Made by a program: the position numbers and the translations under genes
In this document: positions 1 to 6,254 of the stretch, piece after piece
Layout of the letters: each line of letters opens with the position of its first letter
Position numbering within the stretch: position 1 is the stretch's first letter
The notes under the pieces: generated by a model
Seen by the model: only the letters and a program-made list of their open reading frames with translations
Told to the model about the DNA's origin: nothing
Database searches by the model: none
Assembly: GCA_026770585.1 (NCBI GenBank)
Contig: MU646579.1
Span: 444,757-458,640 of the forward strand
Length of the DNA: 13,884 bases
Direction of reading: 5' to 3'
From: Baffinella frigidus
Lineage: Eukaryota > Cryptophyceae > Cryptomonadales > Baffinellaceae

Positions 1-281
1 CCTCCCCCATCGATTTGCGGCATCGGGATGGGCCGATTCCCTCAAGACCACGAATCTATCGCACAGTTTTTGGGGCATCTCGGTCGTCGAAATGTCGAGG
101 TTTTACAATCGAACAACTCAAAAGAACAGGTGGCTGGTACAAATCTAACCGATCGCGTCCGTTTCTCACGAGAACTTCTCTTATCTTCGTTTAGACGGCC
201 TGCCGACCTCTCATGGGAAATTCTACTACGAGTCGTACATAGAGCCCCCGCACCGTAGATTACCCAGAGCACGGCTCTGGC
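1..281. other. Unassigned unique sequence
   Basis: This stretch has no repeat shared with the rest of the window and no telomeric motif. An open frame of 76 codons runs from the ATG at 28 to 258 on the + strand, and a frame of similar length is open on the opposite strand, so openness alone is uninformative. I recognise no domain in either translation. It could be an exon fragment or plain intergenic DNA. Confidence 0.4.
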
Positions 282-365
282 CTCTCTGCAGTCCTTTCTA
301 CGGAAGGGCGTGTCGTTGGCATATGTTGGGATAAATTAACTTAAAACCTAAAGGACCTAAAAAGG
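282..365 (+). mobile_element. Family A copy 1 (5'-truncated)
   Basis: It starts at CTCTCTGCAG, contains the family core (TTTCTACGGAAGGGCGTG, then TCGTTGGCATATGTTGGG) and ends in the tail AAAACCTAAAGGACCTAAA. A small change near the tail (GATAAATTAACTTAAAACC) distinguishes it from the other copies. It lies about 170 bp before the first telomere-like block. The family resembles a short retroelement because its 3' end is fixed and its 5' end varies. I see no clear target duplication for this copy. Confidence 0.85.
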
Positions 366-480
366 TTGCTCGCAAACAGCAAGTCAAGTGCTGTTGTATC
401 ACTGGTACGAGGCTCGTACAGCTGTACAACAGTGTTGTTGTATCACTGGTACAACGACTGTTGTTGCCCCCCCCACACAC
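366..480. repeat. Short direct repeat with nested palindromes
   Basis: The 17-bp sequence TGTTGTATCACTGGTAC occurs at 392-408 and again at 436-452. Between them lie two perfect palindromes, GTACGAG-G-CTCGTAC (405-419) and GTACAGCTGTAC (416-427), which overlap by four bases. The stretch ends in a C run and a short CA tract (461-482). No function can be assigned. Confidence 0.6.
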
Positions 481-538
481 ACAATTAATAGGTCCTACAG
501 AGAAAGAGAAAGAGAATGCTCGGAGAGGGAAAGAGACA

Positions 539-870
539 AACCCTGAACCCTAAACCCTACACCCTACACCCTACACCCTACACCCTACACCCTAAACCCT
601 GAACCCTAAATCCTAAACCACAAACCCTAAACCCCACACCCTGAACCCAAATCCCCTCAACCCTAAACCCTCATCCATCAATCCTAAAACCCTGAACCCT
701 AAACCCTAAACCCTATACCCCAAACCTTAAACCCTAAACCCTAAACCCTAAACCCCAAACCCTAAACCCTACACCCTAAACCCTACACCCTAAACCCTCA
801 GACCTTAAAATCCCAAACCCTAAACTCCTAACCGTCGACGCAAAACCCTAACCGCTGAACCCTAAGCTGT
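539..870. repeat. Interstitial telomere-like array 1
   Basis: These are degenerate 7-bp units of the Arabidopsis telomere type, read as CCCTAAA on the + strand. A sub-run at about 557-592 uses the variant CCCTACA several times in a row, and other variants include CCCTGAA and CCCCAAA. The unit length drifts, so this is a decayed or internally spread tract, not a fresh chromosome end. Family A copy 2 is inserted in its right-hand margin, where the units have become AACCGTCGACGC-like. Confidence 0.9.
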
Positions 871-880
871 GAACCGTCGA

Positions 881-959
881 AAAATGCTTTCTCTGCAGTC
901 TACGGAAGGGCGTGTCGTTGGCATATGTTGGGCGAAATTAAAACCTAAAGGACCTAAAG
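881..959 (+). mobile_element. Family A copy 2, with 5-bp flanking duplication
   Basis: This is a clean copy running from AAAATGCTTTCTCTGCAG to the tail AAACCTAAAGGACCTAAAG. It is flanked on the left by GTCGA (876-880) and on the right by GTCGA (960-964). The unoccupied form of the same target, ACCGTCGACGCAAAAC, is present 35 bp upstream at 831-846 in the same repeat array, so the borders can be read directly. This shows that family A behaves as an inserted unit. A stretch of four bases (CTTT before CTACGG) is missing relative to other copies. Confidence 0.9.
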
Positions 960-960
960 G

Positions 961-1060
961 TCGACGCAAAACGCTCAACGCTAAATGCTCAACGCCCAAC
1001 GCCCTAAACCTAAACACTAAACCCAAACACTGAAGCCTAAACCCTGAAAAAGGCTCACAA
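961..1060. repeat. Degenerate margin of telomere-like array 1
   Basis: Variant units such as CGCTCAA, TGCTCAA, CGCCCTAAA, CCTAAACACTAAA and CCTAAACCCTGAAA continue the array beyond family A copy 2. Before the insertion this was one continuous tract with the array on the left. Confidence 0.6.
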
Positions 1061-1110
1061 AAAAACAGATACTGATAGAAACACTTGCAACGTCAATCAC
1101 GGAAGAAAAT

Positions 1111-1262
1111 GTTTCTCGCCGACTTGGAGCGGGCTAGAACCGCTTCACGTCGGCGAGAAACCATTCGAACCGCTCCCAACTCGGGAGGAAACCATTACAT
1201 GTACAAAAAACACGGCGTGTTCCCCTTCCGCGTGAATACCGGTATCCGAAACGAAGCTTCGT
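1111..1262. repeat. Hairpin and palindrome cluster
   Basis: A stem is formed by 1111-1132 and 1140-1161 (GTTTCTCGCCGAC against GTCGGCGAGAAAC, then an imperfect continuation) with a loop of seven bases. It is followed by CTCCC-AACTC-GGGAG, TACATGTA, ATACCGGTAT and the 12-bp palindrome ACGAAGCTTCGT (1251-1262). TACATGTAC near 1196 and GTACATGTA at 1261 are inverted relative to each other. The cluster may be a decayed foldback element. Confidence 0.5.
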
Positions 1263-1285
1263 ACATGTAGGACACACGCGTTGAA

Positions 1286-1406
1286 TCCTTTAGGTCCTTG
1301 AGGTTTTAATTTCTCCCAACATATGCCAACGACACGCCCTTCCGTAGAAAGGACTGCAGAGAAAGCATTTTTGCTCTCGGATCGCGTTTCGCTCCCCAGT
1401 GCAGAG
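1286..1406 (-). mobile_element. Family A copy 3 (about 120-bp form)
   Basis: Read on the minus strand it begins CTCTGCACTGG, passes through GCGATCCGAGAGCAAAAATGC and the conserved core, and ends in CCTCAAGGACCTAAAGGAT. The same 5' start, at CTCTGCACTGG, is seen in the copies at 6698-6820 and 10215-10339, so this may be a real 5' end or a preferred stop for reverse transcription. Confidence 0.85.
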
Positions 1407-1797
1407 AGGAGAGGTCGTAACGTCATCCGCCTCCCTAAACGAGCAGGTTGCGAGCCACGGCGTGATCCGTCGGCTTCAAGGGTTTATAATCTGAATATTT
1501 CCTCTTGTTGGCTTCCACGGGTGTGCAGACCTGCCCAGCTTGCTCATGCGTGCTCGACGGCCCAGTACCCGCATCAGAGCACGCATGGTTGCCGGTCCAC
1601 TGCTATTGGGCTCAAGGAACGTGCCCCACCCCCGCGAGAGCGGTCTCCGGTCTAGCACCAAGCCACGGTGTGAAATTGGGGGGTCGGCCCCGGACGTAGG
1701 TAGGTACAGGACAGCCGGGGTCCGACTTTGGGATAGCTTGTTTAAGCGGCTTCCACCCGCCAGTGTTGTTCCTGTCGGTCCGAATAAACAAGCTTAA
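1407..1797. other. Unassigned stretch with a small inverted repeat
   Basis: No gene or known repeat is visible. Several short frames are open on both strands without recognisable domains. AGCTTGTTTA at 1735-1744 and TAAACAAGCT at 1785-1794 form a 10-bp inverted repeat with a 40-base loop, directly before two adjoining family A copies. Confidence 0.4.
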
Positions 1798-1840
1798 CTG
1801 GGTATATTGGGAGAAATTAAAACCTAAAGGACCTAAAGGG
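1798..1840 (+). mobile_element. Family A copy 4a (strongly 5'-truncated)
   Basis: Only the 3' part is present: GGGTATATTGGGAGAAATTA followed by AAACCTAAAGGACCTAAAGG. The next copy starts four bases after this tail, so the two form a tandem pair. Confidence 0.85.
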
Positions 1841-1844
1841 CCTA

Positions 1845-1912
1845 TCTTTTCTACGGAAGAGCGTGTCGTTGGCATATGTTGGGCGAAATTAAAACCTAAA
1901 GGACCTAAAGGA
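1845..1912 (+). mobile_element. Family A copy 4b (5'-truncated)
   Basis: It starts at TCTTTTCTACGG, retains the core GCGTGTCGTTGGCATATG and ends in the usual tail. The position directly behind the tail of copy 4a suggests insertion into, or priming at, an existing tail. Confidence 0.85.
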
Positions 1913-1924
1913 TACTCAGTTCCG

Positions 1925-2072
1925 TAGAGCCAATGTGGTAGGACTTGGCCAGATCGAACTTCGAAGTTACGAAGATGCGAACTTCTAGATGGACTCTTTC
2001 GGACATGTAGTGTTTTAAATTCAAATTTTGCAGTACAAATCATGTTGTTACGGTCCATCTAGAAGTTCGCAT
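1925..2072 (-). mobile_element. Family B inverted-repeat element, truncated copy
   Basis: The left terminal repeat, TAGAGCCAATGTGGTAGGAC and onward to about 1992, matches that of the complete element at 3247-3453. The interior (GACATGTAGTGTTTTAAATT, CAAATTTTGCAGTACAAATC) is the reverse complement of the interior there, so this copy lies in the opposite orientation. The right arm stops after CCATCTAGAAGTTCGCAT, giving a deletion of the outer ~50 bp. No coding capacity is seen: it is non-autonomous and MITE-like. Confidence 0.85.
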
Positions 2073-2270
2073 CAAGGACCTCCGGGCACAGAAACGTTCG
2101 GGCTGCCGTACTACGTTCAATAAAGCTCCAATAGATCCAATTGCTACTGCAACCCTTTAGCCGGTTTCTGCTGCGATCCTCTGCCCCGGAGGGGCTTGGT
2201 GCGATCCAAAAGAAAACAGGGCCATCCTGCAGAACCAGTTCCAGTGTCCGCCCACGGCCGGAGTTTGAAG
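2073..2270. other. Unassigned sequence
   Basis: I see no gene, tandem repeat or long inverted repeat here. It separates a truncated family B copy from a tail-only family A remnant. Confidence 0.4.
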
Positions 2271-2290
2271 AACCTAAAGGACCTAAAGGA
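2271..2290 (+). mobile_element. Family A tail-only remnant
   Basis: Only AACCTAAAGGACCTAAAGGA, the family A tail, is present, with no upstream body. It is the shortest member of the 5'-truncation series. By itself it could be chance or a simple repeat, but the exact match to the two-unit tail supports family membership. Confidence 0.6.
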
Positions 2291-2420
2291 GGGATGATGG
2301 GGTTAAAGAAACTGCATTGAAAGGCGGTGGATTGAGTCTAATGTTTTCTTAATACATTGATTCTTTCATCTCATTGGGTTGGAATTGGAGCCGTTTGGCC
2401 TAAGGACACACAACCATCAC

Positions 2421-2700
2421 TTATTGAAATCCTGTTTTCTATCTGGGGTACTTCAATCATGGGATACCATGAGCCTCATAAAGGCTGACTTGTGGTTCGG
2501 TGTGTGTGCGAGTGCGATCCTATTTTGGAATAGCTCAAACACCCCAAAAGAACCAATCCTTTATCCCCTTTTCACGAGCATCTGCACTGGAGAGCTAAAC
2601 GCGATCCGAAAGCAAAAATGCTTTCTCAGCAGATCCTTTCTACGGAAGGGCGTGTCGTTGGGCTTTGTTGGGAGAAATTAAAACCTAAAGGACCTGAAGG
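2421..2700 (+). mobile_element. Family A long copy (about 280 bp)
   Basis: Homology with the minus-strand copy at 9742-10042 runs over the full length: CATGGGATACCATGAGCCTC, GGTTCGGTGTGTGTGCGAG, CACGAGC-TCTGCACTGGAGAG, then the ordinary family core and tail. It therefore shows the 5' part missing from most copies. A frame of about 100 codons is open across it (2379-2681), but the sister copy keeps the matching peptide only in patches in a shifted frame, so I regard the element as non-coding. A short insertion/deletion replaces the hairpin seen in the sister copy. Confidence 0.85.
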
Positions 2701-2797
2701 TCTACCGGGTACACGGTGCGTCACACCACTTAGGGGTGTTACGGGCGCTACGAGGAGCTCGTAGAGCCCAGTGCGTCTTGGCCCCATACGTCTTGGC

Positions 2798-2853
2798 CTT
2801 AAGGTCCTTTAGGTTTTAATTTCTCCCAACATATGCCAACGACACGCCGTTCC
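2798..2853 (-). mobile_element. Family A copy, 5'-truncated
   Basis: On the minus strand it starts at GGAACGGCGTGTCGTTGGCA and ends in the tail CCTAAAGGACCTTAAGG. It sits among short copies of CGTCTTGGCC (2774, 2789 and 2877), a low-copy motif found only in this part of the window. Confidence 0.85.
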
Positions 2854-2910
2854 TCGTACGAGTGTGAGCCCTGCGCGTCTTGGCCTTGTACCTCTCCCCC
2901 TAGCGTGAAG
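2851..2910 (+). repeat. Low-copy repeat, paralogue of 3481-3562
   Basis: CTCGTACGAGTGTGAGCC, then TTGTACCTCTCCCCCTAGCG, resembles CTCGCATGTGAGCCGCG, then TTGTACCTGTGCACCGCCCC-CTAG at 3484-3553. The stretch 2755-2769 (GAGCTCGTAGAGCC) also matches the left junction of the family B element at 3241-3254. This suggests an old segmental duplication on both sides of 3000, later broken up by element insertions. Confidence 0.5.
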
Positions 2911-3216
2911 CCGACGTGTACCAATACGACTCGTACCAACTTGCACAACTTAATCAAGTTCGCTTTTCCCCCTCGCACGCCGTTTCCCTCAAAACCAACC
3001 CGGATTCGGGGTTGGGGTTGGGGCCGCGGGAAACATGAGTAGAAACACATGCGTATTTCCCCTTGCGTGAAGGGGTGTGCATGTACCCAGGTAGGAGAGA
3101 TTGATAATTTATTGCCAAACAACCAGCGTCAGCGCCACACATGCTACGCATTGTGCCACTTACTGTACCCCGTGTCGGCCGCTCATACGAGCATTTTCCG
3201 GATGGATTCAACCCAG
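2911..3216. other. Unassigned sequence with one hairpin
   Basis: No gene is recognised. ACATGC (3047-3052) and GCATGT (3079-3084) enclose CCCCTT-GCGTG-AAGGGG (3059-3075), giving a compact two-part hairpin. Both strands have open frames of 60-107 codons here with no identifiable domains. Confidence 0.4.
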
Positions 3217-3246
3217 GTAGGACCTAGTGTAGGACCTACGAGCTCG
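3217..3246 (+). repeat. Left 30-bp direct repeat flanking family B element
   Basis: This 30-bp sequence (GTAGGACCTAG, then GTAGGACCTACGAGCTCG) recurs at 3457-3486 with a single mismatch, on the other side of the family B element. It contains GTAGGACCTA twice. Confidence 0.9.
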
Positions 3247-3453
3247 TAGAGCCAATCTGGTAGGACTTGGCCAGAGCGAACTTCGAACTAGCGAGATTGC
3301 GAACTTCTAGATGGACCGTAATTATTAGTAAACACCGATTTGTACTGCAAAATTTGAATTTAAAACACTACATGTCCAAACGGGTCCATCTAGAAGTTCG
3401 CAATCTCGCTAGTTCGAACTTCGCTTTGGCCAAGTCCTACCAGATTGGCTCTA
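3247..3453 (+). mobile_element. Family B complete inverted-repeat (MITE-like) element
   Basis: Arms 3247-3317 and 3383-3453 match at 69 of 71 positions as inverted repeats (left end TAGAGCCAATCTGG, right end CCAGATTGGCTCTA). They enclose 65 bases of AT-rich interior containing TTTGTACTGCAAAATTTGAA. The outermost bases on both sides can be read as TA, compatible with a TA target duplication as in Tc1/mariner-derived (Stowaway-type) elements, though a palindromic end gives the same picture. There is no room for a transposase. Related copies are at 1925-2072 and 7457-7486. Confidence 0.9.
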
Positions 3454-3456
3454 TGT

Positions 3457-3486
3457 GTAGGACCTAGGGTAGGACCTACGAGCTCG
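3457..3486 (+). repeat. Right 30-bp direct repeat flanking family B element
   Basis: This is the partner of 3217-3246 (29 of 30 identical). The pair is too long for an ordinary transposon target duplication. Either the element inserted into a tandem repeat, or flanks and element spread together. Confidence 0.9.
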
Positions 3487-3558
3487 CATGTGAGCCGCGT
3501 TCCTCTTTGGGATAACTCGCATATCATCTTGTACCTGTGCACCGCCCCCTAGACGCTT

Positions 3559-3662
3559 GTGAGCCTCGGTCGGACAGGTGGTTGACTAATGGACGGTATT
3601 TTTGGTCTCGCTTGTGCGTCGGGCCTTGGCCTCTGCGGCCTCTCTCCTCCCAAGCAGGGTCT
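3559..3662 (+). repeat. Family C dispersed repeat, copy 1
   Basis: GTGAGCCTCGGTCGGACAGG, then GTTGAC-AATG, then CTCGCTTGTG and GGGCCTTGGCC, and finally CCAAGC-GGGTCTC, are shared in order with 6821-6920 and, inverted, 9076-9184. This copy lacks a 14-base internal piece (ACGAGCCTCGGTG) that copy 2 has. No coding function is apparent. Confidence 0.7.
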
Positions 3663-3730
3663 CAACGCTTCTGCCGGGTCTCTCCACGGAATGGCGAGGT
3701 GTCCGGCTATGCCGGGCTCGAACCACTCAC

Positions 3731-3747
3731 ATAAAGGTCCTAAAGGC
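3731..3747 (+). mobile_element. Possible decayed family A tail
   Basis: ATAAAGGTCCTAAAGGCG resembles the family A tail (units of CCTAAAGGA) but lacks any body. This is a weak call. Confidence 0.3.
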
Positions 3748-3879
3748 GGGGTTAGTGAGCCATGGGCGGGGTGGCCAGTTTTGCTAGAATTCTGAGATAT
3801 AATCCCTTTTTACTTACTGAGACATACTACCTGTAACCTATCATCTCTCCCCAAAGTTCGCCTCTATCCCTATTGCGGA

Positions 3880-4285
3880 GACGTACCCGGGATGTTTCTG
3901 AGAAATACCTGGTGTGTTCCACACAGCGGGCTACGAAGGGACTTTCGGCCCGAATCGGGCCACCTTTCCGTTACCTTGTCCGTAGGAACCCCCCTGTCCC
4001 TACGCTATTGCCTACCGTAGGGTCCTATGTCTTATCGCTTATGGGTTATTCACGAAATCCCTTCCTAGTCCGATCTGTGGTTTGGGGGACACCTTTGGTG
4101 TTGCTGCAAAACACCAGAGATCCTCCTGAGAAATGCCTGGGTTACTGATGGGAAATACCTGGGGTACCATCAAAAGACTACAGGGACCACGTTTGATCTG
4201 GAATTGGAGCCTTTTCTTCAAAATTTTGTTGGAAATTCATTTCTGAGAAATACCTGGACTATCTGGTGTAATACCTGTTGTATTC
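3880..4285. repeat. Degenerate satellite, left block (TTTCTGAGAAATACCTGG type)
   Basis: Variants of TTTCTGAGAAATACCTGG-TGTATTCC recur at about 3893, 4127, 4152, 4240 and 4265, separated by diverged sequence. The motif carries an internal palindrome (TATTTCTGAGAAATA). The same motif resumes at 6276 beyond the 2-kb unit, which indicates that the two blocks were once continuous. Open frames across it have no recognisable domains. Confidence 0.65.
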
Positions 4286-4335
4286 CTGGGACTAGTGTGG
4301 CCGACAAGTCAAGGTGAAGGCGGCCCATAATTTTT

Positions 4336-4442
4336 CGGCAACCCATAAAACTGGCCGGTTTTGAGTACCAGAAAGACTCAGGATTCACTCAGAAAGACAC
4401 AGGATTCACCCAGAGCTCGGCAACCTATAAAACTGGCCGGTT
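4336..4442 (+). repeat. Direct repeat pair around two minisatellite units
   Basis: TCGGCAACCCATAAAACTGG at 4336-4355 recurs as TCGGCAACCTATAAAACTGG at 4417-4436, each followed by CCGGTT. Between the copies lie two 21-bp minisatellite units (4369-4410). AAAACTGGCCGGTTTT is nearly palindromic. Confidence 0.8.
4369..4410 (-). repeat. 21-bp minisatellite, array 0 (2 units)
   Basis: There are two 21-bp units, CAGAAAGACTCAGG-ATTCACT and a near copy, inverted relative to the 22-unit array at 4656-5117. Confidence 0.85.
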
Positions 4443-4526
4443 GTTACCGGGAACTGGGTGTTTCACTACACAAGGTGCCTGTAAACACCAGTTGTTACCA
4501 GGAACTGGGTGTTTCACTACACAAGG
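4440..4526 (+). repeat. 51-bp-period direct repeat (target of family A copy)
   Basis: GTTGTTACCGGGAACTGGGT to ACACAAGG (4440-4475) is repeated at 4491-4526 with one clear mismatch. The first copy continues into TGCCTGTAAAC without interruption. The second copy is split from that continuation by a family A element, so the pair records an insertion. Confidence 0.9.
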
Positions 4527-4618
4527 AAGCAAAAATGCTTTCTCTGCAGTCCTTTCTACGGAAGGGCGTGTCGTTGGCATATGTTGGGCGAAATTAAAAC
4601 CTAAAGGACCTAAAGGAC
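4527..4618 (+). mobile_element. Family A copy with 5-bp duplication and visible empty site
   Basis: The insert runs from AAGCAAAAATGCTTTC to CCTAAAGGACCTAAAGGAC (92 bp). CAAGG flanks it at 4522-4526 and 4619-4623. The unoccupied target CACTACACAAGGTGCCTG lies 51 bp upstream (from 4464), in the first copy of the direct repeat. The 5' end contains a small hairpin, AAGCA-AAAA-TGCTT, and the body contains CCTTTC-TAC-GGAAGG, which would fold in RNA. Confidence 0.92.
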
Positions 4619-4655
4619 CAAGGTGCCTGTAAACTCTCCCCCAGGTCCCGTGGAG

Positions 4656-5117
4656 TGAATCCTGAGTCCCTCTGAGTCAATCCTGGGTCTTTCTGGCTGA
4701 ATCCTGAGTCTTACCGGGCGAATTCTGAGTTTTTTTGGGTCAATCCTGAGTTTTTCTGACCGAATCCTGAGTTTTTCTGGGTGAATCCTGACTCTTTTTG
4801 GGTCAATCCTCAGTCTTTCTGACAAAGTCCTGAGTCTTTCTGGGTGAATCCTGTGTCTTTCTGAGTGAATCCTGAGTCTTTCTGGGTAAATCCTGAATGT
4901 TTCTGACTGAACCCTGAGTCTTTCTGGGCGAATTCTGAGTTTTTCGGTGTGAATCCTAAGTTTTTCTGGGTGAATCCTGAGTCTTGCCGTGTGAATCCTG
5001 AGTCTTTCTGGCTAAATCCGGAGTCTTTCTGACTGGGTCCTGAGACTTTCTGGGTGAATCCTGTGTCTTTCTGAGTGAATCCTGAATCTTTCTGGGTGAA
5101 TCCTGAGTCTTTCTGAC
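4656..5117 (+). repeat. 21-bp minisatellite, array 1 (22 units, no indels)
   Basis: Exactly 22 units of 21 bp cover 462 bp. The consensus is TGAATCCTGAGTC followed by TTTCTGGG, and the last residues of each unit vary (GGG, GAC, GAG, GGC). Not one insertion or deletion breaks the period despite many substitutions. On the minus strand the consensus unit has no stop in any of the three frames, giving seven-residue repeats such as PRKTQDS or PERLRIH, but individual units do contain stops. Coding is therefore unproven. The strict period may reflect recent homogenisation or a length constraint. Confidence 0.95.
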
Positions 5118-5351
5118 TAAAAGCCTAATGCGTAATTGCTAATCGCTAGATCCCGAACCCTGAACCCCTAAACCCCAACCCTCAACCCTAAACCCCAAAC
5201 CCTATTCCCTAATCCCTAACCCCAAAACCCTGACCCCTAATCTCTAAAACGTAAAGCCCAATGCCTAATCACTAATCGCTAAACCCTAAACCCTAAACCC
5301 TAAACCCTTAAACTCTAGACCCTAAACCCTAAACCCCAAACCCTAACCCTA
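5118..5351. repeat. Interstitial telomere-like array 2
   Basis: It begins with degenerate units (CCTAATGCGTAATTGCTAAT) and continues into CCCTAAA, CCCCAAA and CCCTGAA variants. The best-preserved run is at about 5280-5310. It sits between minisatellite arrays of opposite orientation. Confidence 0.88.
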
Positions 5352-5745
5352 TCAGGATTTAATCAAAAGGCCTCGGGATTCACTAAAGAGGACTCAGGAG
5401 TCAGTCAGGAAACAGGTCTCAGGATTCAGTCTGCAAAAAGTTGGTGCGTTTTCCCCCAAAATACTCAGGATTTAGTCAAAAAGACTCAGGATTCAGGCAG
5501 GATGACTCAGGATTCGGTCAGAAAGAATCATAATTTTGCCAGGATGACTCAGAATTTTGTCAGGATGCCTCTGGATTTAGTCAGGATGAATCAGGATTCA
5601 GTCAGGATGAATCAAGATTCAGTCAGATAGACTCGGGATTTAGTCAAAAAGACCCAGTGTTCACTTGGAAGGCCTCACGATTCGGTCAGGAGGTCTCAGG
5701 ATTTAGTCAGGAGGCCTCAGAATTTGGTCAACATACCTCAGGATA
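5352..5745 (-). repeat. 21-bp minisatellite, array 2 (inverted)
   Basis: Units of the form TCAGGATTCAGTCAGGATGAC (reverse orientation to array 1) start at 5352. An irregular stretch (about 5394-5464, including GTTGGTGCGTTTTCCCCC) follows two units. Then 13 perfect-length units run from 5465 to 5737, followed by a partial one. Several units contain TGACTCA, the classical AP-1/Gcn4 heptamer, probably by chance. Confidence 0.92.
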
Positions 5746-5847
5746 GCAGGACACCAACCCTCAACAGGACACCCTGATTCCCAAACGCCAAGTCCTGCAC
5801 CTCGGCCCCGTAATTATGTGTTGCACGGCGTCCTGAGCCGTCCTTAC
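5746..5847. other. Unassigned spacer between minisatellite arrays
   Basis: It contains ACACCAACCCTCAACAGGAC and further non-repetitive sequence. No feature is recognised. Confidence 0.4.
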
Positions 5848-6015
5848 TGAATCCTGGGTCGTTCCAACTGAATCTTGTGTCGTTTTGACACAGTCAGGCA
5901 TCGTCTTGATCGAATCCTGAGTCGCCCTGACTGAATCCTGAGTCGCTTTGATGGAATCCTGAGTCGTCCTGAGTGAATCCTGAGTTGTTCTCACTGAATC
6001 CTCAGTCGTCCTGAG
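5848..6015 (+). repeat. 21-bp minisatellite, array 3 (8 units)
   Basis: Eight consecutive 21-bp units share the orientation of array 1 but differ at fixed positions (GAGTCGTCCTGA in place of GAGTCTTTCTGG), so this is a subfamily. A ninth unit decays after TGAATTTTACAC. On the minus strand the repeat TTQDS can be read in an open frame of 77 codons with no identifiable function. Confidence 0.92.
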
Positions 6016-6254
6016 TGAATTTTACACAAAACCTGCTGTTGAGTTGGTGAGAGTGTTTTGCGGAGAGTCAAGAACATTTGAACATGATGAAAATGGCCAA
6101 CATTCCACTGAGCTACGGTCATTTGCGCTTCGTCCGTGGAGGGAACAGATTTTTCTGACCTTAAAAACTGGGGGGGGAACTGGTACCACACACCCTAGTC
6201 AGTTTCAGTTTTTAACTAAAAACTGGTAGTGATGAGACTGGTTGATGGGTTCTC
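6016..6254. other. Unassigned right-hand part of the 2-kb unit
   Basis: No gene is seen. CAGTTTTT-AACT-AAAAACTG around 6207 makes an 8-bp stem, and AAAAACTGG recurs nearby. Two overlapping frames of about 60 codons are open on opposite strands without recognisable domains. Confidence 0.4.

Noticed and set aside
881-959. Family A as an introner (intron-generating element)
   Set aside because: Copies do not begin with GT or end with AG at the defined insertion borders and none lies in a recognisable exon.
1591-1618. Resemblance to a dinoflagellate spliced-leader relic (GCTATTGGGCTCAAG)
   Set aside because: Only the last part resembles the known leader, several bases differ, and no retroposed gene follows. 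It is too weak to use for assigning the organism.
1612-2058. 148-codon minus-strand frame
   Set aside because: It is built from two family A copies and a family B copy placed end to end, and only appears open by chance.
2379-2681. 100-codon open frame read as a gene
   Set aside because: It lies across a long family A copy, and the other long copy does not keep the frame. Shared residues come from shared DNA.
3713-3723. On the minus strand, GGTTCGAGCCC matches a Pol III B-box / tRNA T-loop
   Set aside because: The bases on either side do not form a T stem, and no acceptor, D or anticodon arm can be drawn around it.
4610-4825. Seven-residue repeat protein (PEKLRI type), possible coiled coil
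   Set aside because: It is a translation of the 21-bp minisatellite; units elsewhere in the same array carry stops and no plausible start or transcript context exists.
4369-6015. CRISPR array
   Set aside because: The 21-bp units are contiguous with no spacers and vary internally, so this is a minisatellite.
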